Positions 60,607 to 64,000 of a stretch of 64,000 nt of DNA are shown piece by piece. Source of the stretch: Anaerostipes sp. Lineage in GTDB: Bacteria; Bacillota; Clostridia; Lachnospirales; Lachnospiraceae. The stretch's first letter is position 1; each line of letters begins with the position of its first letter. The stretch lies in contig NZ_JAGZSD010000002.1 in NCBI RefSeq assembly GCF_018381315.1, forward strand, positions 186,001 to 250,000, read 5' to 3'. The notes beneath the pieces are model-generated. The model was not told the origin of the DNA. It worked only from the letters and a program-made list of their open reading frames with translations, and did not search any database. Made by a program: the position numbers and the translations under genes.

Positions 60607-61596
60607 ATGGTACGTTTAGCATGTATAGGAACGAACTTTATCACAGATTGGCTGATGGAGGGAGTCCGGGAATTGGATGAGATCGAGCTTACAGCGGTCT
60701 ATTCAAGGACTATGGAAAAAGGAAAAGAGTTTGCGGCCAAATACGGGGTGGACAAGGTATATGACAGCTATGAGGAGCTGGCAAAGGACCCTGAGATCGA
60801 TGCGGTCTATGTGGCAAGTCCCACATACTGCCATTTTAAACACACAATGATGATGCTGAATCATAAAAAGCATGTTCTGTGTGAGAAACCGGTGGCATCA
60901 AACCTGACAGAACTGGAACTGATGATCCAGGCAGCCAGAGATAATCAGGTGGTATTTATGGAGGCGATGAAATCTGTACATACACCGGGATTCAAAGCAA
61001 TGATGGAACATCTTCCAAAGCTGGGCGCCGTACGCCGTGCAACGATTCAATACTGCCAGTATTCTTCCCGCTATGATAATTTTAAGAACGGGATTATAGA
61101 AAATGCATTTAAGCCGGAGCTTTCCAATGGTGCGGTCATGGACATCGGAGTATACTGCGTTCATTTTCTGGCAGCGCTGTTTGGAATGCCTGAGAAAATA
61201 TTGGCAGATGCAGTATTTTTGGAAAATGGTGCAGACGGAGCGGGATCTATCATTGCATCTTATGGGGATAAGCAGGCGGAAGTTATCTATTCAAAGATTA
61301 CAAATTCCAAGCTGCCAACTCAAATCCAGGGGGAAAAGGGCTGCATGATTATTTCCGAGTGCCCGAACCCAATGCAGATCAGGATACTTTACAATGACGG
61401 AACAGAAGAAGTTCTGGAGTTTGAAAGCCGTTCCAACCCGATGATTTATGAGACAAAGACATTTATAAACCTGATTGAGGCAAAGCAGACAGATCATCCA
61501 TATCTGGAGGCTTCTGTTATGGAGATGAAGATCATAGATGAGGTCAGACGGCAGACTGGAATTGTGTTTCCGGCAGACAAAATCAGAGAACAGTAA
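60607..61596 (+). CDS. Gfo/Idh/MocA-family oxidoreductase
   Basis: This 329-residue NAD(P)-dependent dehydrogenase differs from the one at 30647. The fold opens MVRLACIGTNFITDWLMEGV, the family motif is LCEKPVASNLTEL, and MEAMKSVHTPGF lies where the catalytic Lys/His segment of dihydrodiol dehydrogenase-like members stands. ATG 60607 has CAAGGAGGGAATC upstream. It is followed 14 bases later by a cyclophilin gene. The substrate is unknown. Confidence 0.88.
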   Translation: MVRLACIGTNFITDWLMEGVRELDEIELTAVYSRTMEKGKEFAAKYGVDKVYDSYEELAKDPEIDAVYVASPTYCHFKHTMMMLNHKKHVLCEKPVASNLTELELMIQAARDNQVVFMEAMKSVHTPGFKAMMEHLPKLGAVRRATIQYCQYSSRYDNFKNGIIENAFKPELSNGAVMDIGVYCVHFLAALFGMPEKILADAVFLENGADGAGSIIASYGDKQAEVIYSKITNSKLPTQIQGEKGCMIISECPNPMQIRILYNDGTEEVLEFESRSNPMIYETKTFINLIEAKQTDHPYLEASVMEMKIIDEVRRQTGIVFPADKIREQ

Positions 61597-61610
61597 AGGA
61601 GCAGATTTTT

Positions 61611-62381
61611 ATGAAGAAAAAACTGATTGCAGGAGGGCTGGTTTTCGTAATGTTCGCACTTTCTGCATGCCAGACTGCAAAAAAACAGGAAAAAACAGAA
61701 AAAGCAAAAACGACGGCCCAGACGTCCACAGAGGCAGAGGTGTTAAGCAAATATAAAGAGATTAAGATCAATGGGGCAAAGAAGACCGTTCAGATCGGGG
61801 AACCATCCAAGGGAGAGACGGTTGCCATTGTGAAGGTAAAGGGCTATGGGACAATGAAGTTCAAGTTTTTCCTGAAGGATTCTCCTTTGGCAGTGAAAAA
61901 CTTTTTAACTCTGGCATCCAACGGCTATTATGACGGGATTATTTTTCACAGGGTTATCAAAGACTTTATGATCCAGGGAGGAGATCCTACAGGAACAGGA
62001 AAAGGCGGATCAAGCATCTGGGGAAAAGAGTTTAAGAATGAGACTTCAGATACGCTGATTCCGGTAAGAGGTGCCTTATGTATGGCAAATGCGGGACCGG
62101 ATACCAACGGAAGCCAGTTTTTTGTAGTACAGAACCGTGAGGTTACCGATGATATGCTGGATTCTTCACCTGTGGAACTGACAGAAAGCCAGAGAAAGCT
62201 GTTTAAGGATCAGGGCGGATATCCGTCCTTAACCGGGGATTATACAGTATTCGGGCAGTTATATGACGGATATGATGTCCTGGATAAGATTGCACAGGCC
62301 CAGACAGTCTCAGATGCAAAGGCTGAAAATAAGCCGAAAAAAGATATTGTCATTGAAAAGATTACAGTAAAGAATTACTAG
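61611..62381 (+). CDS. Peptidyl-prolyl isomerase lipoprotein (cyclophilin)
   Basis: This 256-residue lipidated cyclophilin folds exported proteins. The signal ends in lipobox ALSAC with Cys at 20. The cyclophilin domain shows FHRVIKDFMIQGGDPTGTG and ANAGPDTNGSQFFVV with the catalytic Arg and the substrate-binding core. A Lys/Thr-rich linker follows the Cys. It starts 14 bases after the dehydrogenase gene. Confidence 0.94.
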   Translation: MKKKLIAGGLVFVMFALSACQTAKKQEKTEKAKTTAQTSTEAEVLSKYKEIKINGAKKTVQIGEPSKGETVAIVKVKGYGTMKFKFFLKDSPLAVKNFLTLASNGYYDGIIFHRVIKDFMIQGGDPTGTGKGGSSIWGKEFKNETSDTLIPVRGALCMANAGPDTNGSQFFVVQNREVTDDMLDSSPVELTESQRKLFKDQGGYPSLTGDYTVFGQLYDGYDVLDKIAQAQTVSDAKAENKPKKDIVIEKITVKNY

Positions 62382-62401
62382 AACACCGCCGGGAGGGACA
62401 G

Positions 62402-63808
62402 ATGCTTACCATCGGACTGGATCATACAAAAAAAGAACCGCTGTACAGGCAGATTTATGCCTATATCCGGGATGAAATACGAAGCGGGGCTCTGCCCTGC
62501 GGATCAAAGCTTCCGTCTACCAGAAGGCTGGCAAAGCACATGGATTTAAGCCGGAATACCATTGATCTGGCATATGGACAGCTCACTGCAGAAGGCTATA
62601 TCGAAGCCAAGCCCAAACGGGGATATTTTGTCTGCCAGGTGGAAGACCTGGCTTCACTGGATATTCCAGTGGAGACGGAAGACGAAGAACCGGCAGCGGA
62701 AGAAGAAACAGCTCCATATGATTTCTCGCCGGTGGGAGTTGACATGTCCCTGTTTCCTTATAATGTGTGGAGGAAACTGCTCAGGGAAGTTATGATGGAC
62801 GATAACAGTGAGCTATTTCAAAAGGGAGAAAATCAAGGCGATATGGAACTGCGCCGTGCCATAATGTATTACCTGAGACAGTCCCGGGGTGTCCACGTAT
62901 CTGCCGGCCAGATTATCATAGGCGCAGGCATTGAGAATCTATTATTTCTTCTGAGACTGACCCTGGGCAAAGATCAGGTGATGGCTATGGAAAATCCGGC
63001 ATATCTGAATGCATACCGCACGATCCGGGAACTGGGCTTCAGGATTCTTCCGGTCAATATGGATGAGGAGGGGCTGAAGGTTTCGGAATTGGAGCAAAGC
63101 GGAGCGGATCTTGTATATGTAACGCCGGCCCACCAGTACCCTACCGGTGTGGTGCTTCCAATAGGAAGAAGGAGCCGGCTGATGAAATGGGCCAGGGAAA
63201 AAGAAGGACGGTATATTATCGAGGATGACTATGACAGCGAATTCCGGTATTACGGCAAACCGATTCCTGCTCTGCAGGGAATCGACGAGAGCGGAAAAGT
63301 CATTTACCTCGGAACCTTTTCAAAAGCTATTGCCCCGGCTATCAGGATCGGATATATGGTGCTGCCCAAAAGCCTGATTGCTGCTTATAAGAAAACAGCA
63401 GGAAATTTTTCCTGTGCCGTATCGAGGATCGACCAGAGAGTGCTGACCTATTTTTTGTCAGAGGGTCATTTTGAACGGCACCAGAACAGGATGAGAAATG
63501 TATATAAAGAAAAACACGATCTGCTGATCCAGAAGCTTAAGGAAATTGACAGCCGGATCACAGTATATGGGGCAGGGGCAGGACTTCATGTACGCGTGGA
63601 CTTTCAGATCAGGGATACAGAGTGGTTTGAAGAAGAGCTGCTGAAAAGAGGAGTGAAAATTTATCCTCTTTCGATGTATTACATTGAGGGCTGTCCCAAA
63701 GAAGAGCAGTACATTTTAGGCTTTACGAAAATGCAGAAAGAAGATATGATAAAAGGGCTGGAGGCCGTCCGGGAAGTATACGGACTGGCCAAAAGACGTC
63801 CGGTGTGA
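62402..63808 (+). CDS. MocR-type GntR/aminotransferase regulator
   Basis: This 468-residue regulator has an N-terminal GntR winged helix (LYRQIYAYIRDEIRSGALPCG, STRRLAKHMDLSRNTIDLAYG) joined by a linker to a class I aminotransferase-fold domain with PLP lysine in LGTFSKAIAPAIRIGY and Asp in YIIEDDYDSEFRY. MocR proteins sense PLP or amino compounds and control neighbouring genes. No pyridoxal gene lies beside it in the window. GGGAGGGACAG precedes the ATG. Confidence 0.93.
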   Translation: MLTIGLDHTKKEPLYRQIYAYIRDEIRSGALPCGSKLPSTRRLAKHMDLSRNTIDLAYGQLTAEGYIEAKPKRGYFVCQVEDLASLDIPVETEDEEPAAEEETAPYDFSPVGVDMSLFPYNVWRKLLREVMMDDNSELFQKGENQGDMELRRAIMYYLRQSRGVHVSAGQIIIGAGIENLLFLLRLTLGKDQVMAMENPAYLNAYRTIRELGFRILPVNMDEEGLKVSELEQSGADLVYVTPAHQYPTGVVLPIGRRSRLMKWAREKEGRYIIEDDYDSEFRYYGKPIPALQGIDESGKVIYLGTFSKAIAPAIRIGYMVLPKSLIAAYKKTAGNFSCAVSRIDQRVLTYFLSEGHFERHQNRMRNVYKEKHDLLIQKLKEIDSRITVYGAGAGLHVRVDFQIRDTEWFEEELLKRGVKIYPLSMYYIEGCPKEEQYILGFTKMQKEDMIKGLEAVREVYGLAKRRPV

Positions 63809-63879
63809 GTTTTTATTTGCAGAGCACAGCATCTTTAGCCGGCATTACGTCTATTTGACAAAGAAATGAGGTACAATAA

Positions 63880-64000
63880 ATGTCTGAAGAAATAAATGAT
63901 ACAGAATTAGAAGAAAAAGAGGTCCCCGCAGAGACTCCGGAGGATAAGGATGACCTGCACAATGTGGAGCATTACTGTTATTTATGCCGCAGGCCGGAAT
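63880..64000 (+). CDS. Zinc-ribbon protein, N-terminal fragment (possibly ClpX-type)
   Basis: Only the first 40 codons are present. The product begins with an acidic stretch (MSEEINDTELEEKEVPAETP) and reaches HYCYLCRRPE, a CxxC half zinc ribbon. This opening recalls ClpX-like ATPases of Lachnospiraceae, but the fragment is too short to be sure. ATG 63880 has ATGAGGTAC upstream. Confidence 0.5.
   Translation, partial: MSEEINDTELEEKEVPAETPEDKDDLHNVEHYCYLCRRPE

Overview
The window reads as a chromosomal segment of a spore-forming, anaerobic Clostridia bacterium, most likely a member of the Lachnospiraceae (Anaerostipes or a close relative is my guess; no rRNA is present to confirm it). The reasons are: the sporulation genes spoIIAA-spoIIAB-sigF and spoIIID; the Clostridia gene order rho-rpmE-DUF1385-prmC-prfA; strong AAGGAGG-type ribosome binding sites; many lipoproteins; and several protein families I associate with Lachnospiraceae. 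Genes are dense and mostly on the + strand. No rRNA, tRNA, transposase or prophage gene was recognised.

Layout. 1-4200: a cut-off secreted protein (-), a polar amino acid ABC importer whose binding-protein gene is separated from the permease and ATPase genes by a terminator and an interspersed repeat, then citrate synthase. 4200-9400: a lipoprotein (-), an alpha/beta hydrolase, an FN3-NlpC/P60-like cysteine peptidase whose signal peptide is out of frame, a TDT-family transporter and a HisC/CobD-like aminotransferase (-). 9530-15483: a four-gene operon of large, poorly characterised proteins, including a degenerate actin/Hsp70-like protein and a TPR-like protein; this is the best candidate for an undescribed system. 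15520-29109: housekeeping block (valS, folC, a TPR membrane protein, the SpoIIA operon, rho, rpmE, DUF1385, prmC, prfA, nadE).

29110-29925 holds a short CRISPR array (five repeats, four spacers) with a promoter in its leader and no cas gene in the window. 29956-34412 is a sugar cassette: deoC, a Gfo/Idh/MocA dehydrogenase, a mannitol-type PTS IICBA and a DeoR regulator. 34494-43319 is mostly - strand: cspA with a terminator-like hairpin in its leader, a small unknown protein, a three-subunit molybdenum hydroxylase operon, a VanZ-like protein and a GHKL/LytTR two-component system; a hotdog thioesterase lies on the + strand.

43684-47838: a heptad-repeat coiled-coil protein, two CobW-like GTPases (one very His-rich, one apparently fused to a DUF1980-like domain), a D-Ala-D-Ala carboxypeptidase and spoIIID. 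47861-55904: an unknown protein, rarA, an aldo/keto reductase, a small membrane protein with a tyrosine phosphatase, a 600-base repeat-rich noncoding stretch, a SEC-C protein, and an acyltransferase/zinc-ribbon membrane protein/esterase operon. 56025-64000: a MarR-controlled heterodimeric ABC exporter, a second Gfo/Idh/MocA protein, a cyclophilin lipoprotein, a MocR-type regulator and the start of a zinc-binding protein.

Product calls rest on motifs and recalled family features, without database searches. Starts were moved from the longest possible ORF where a ribosome binding site supports a shorter form.
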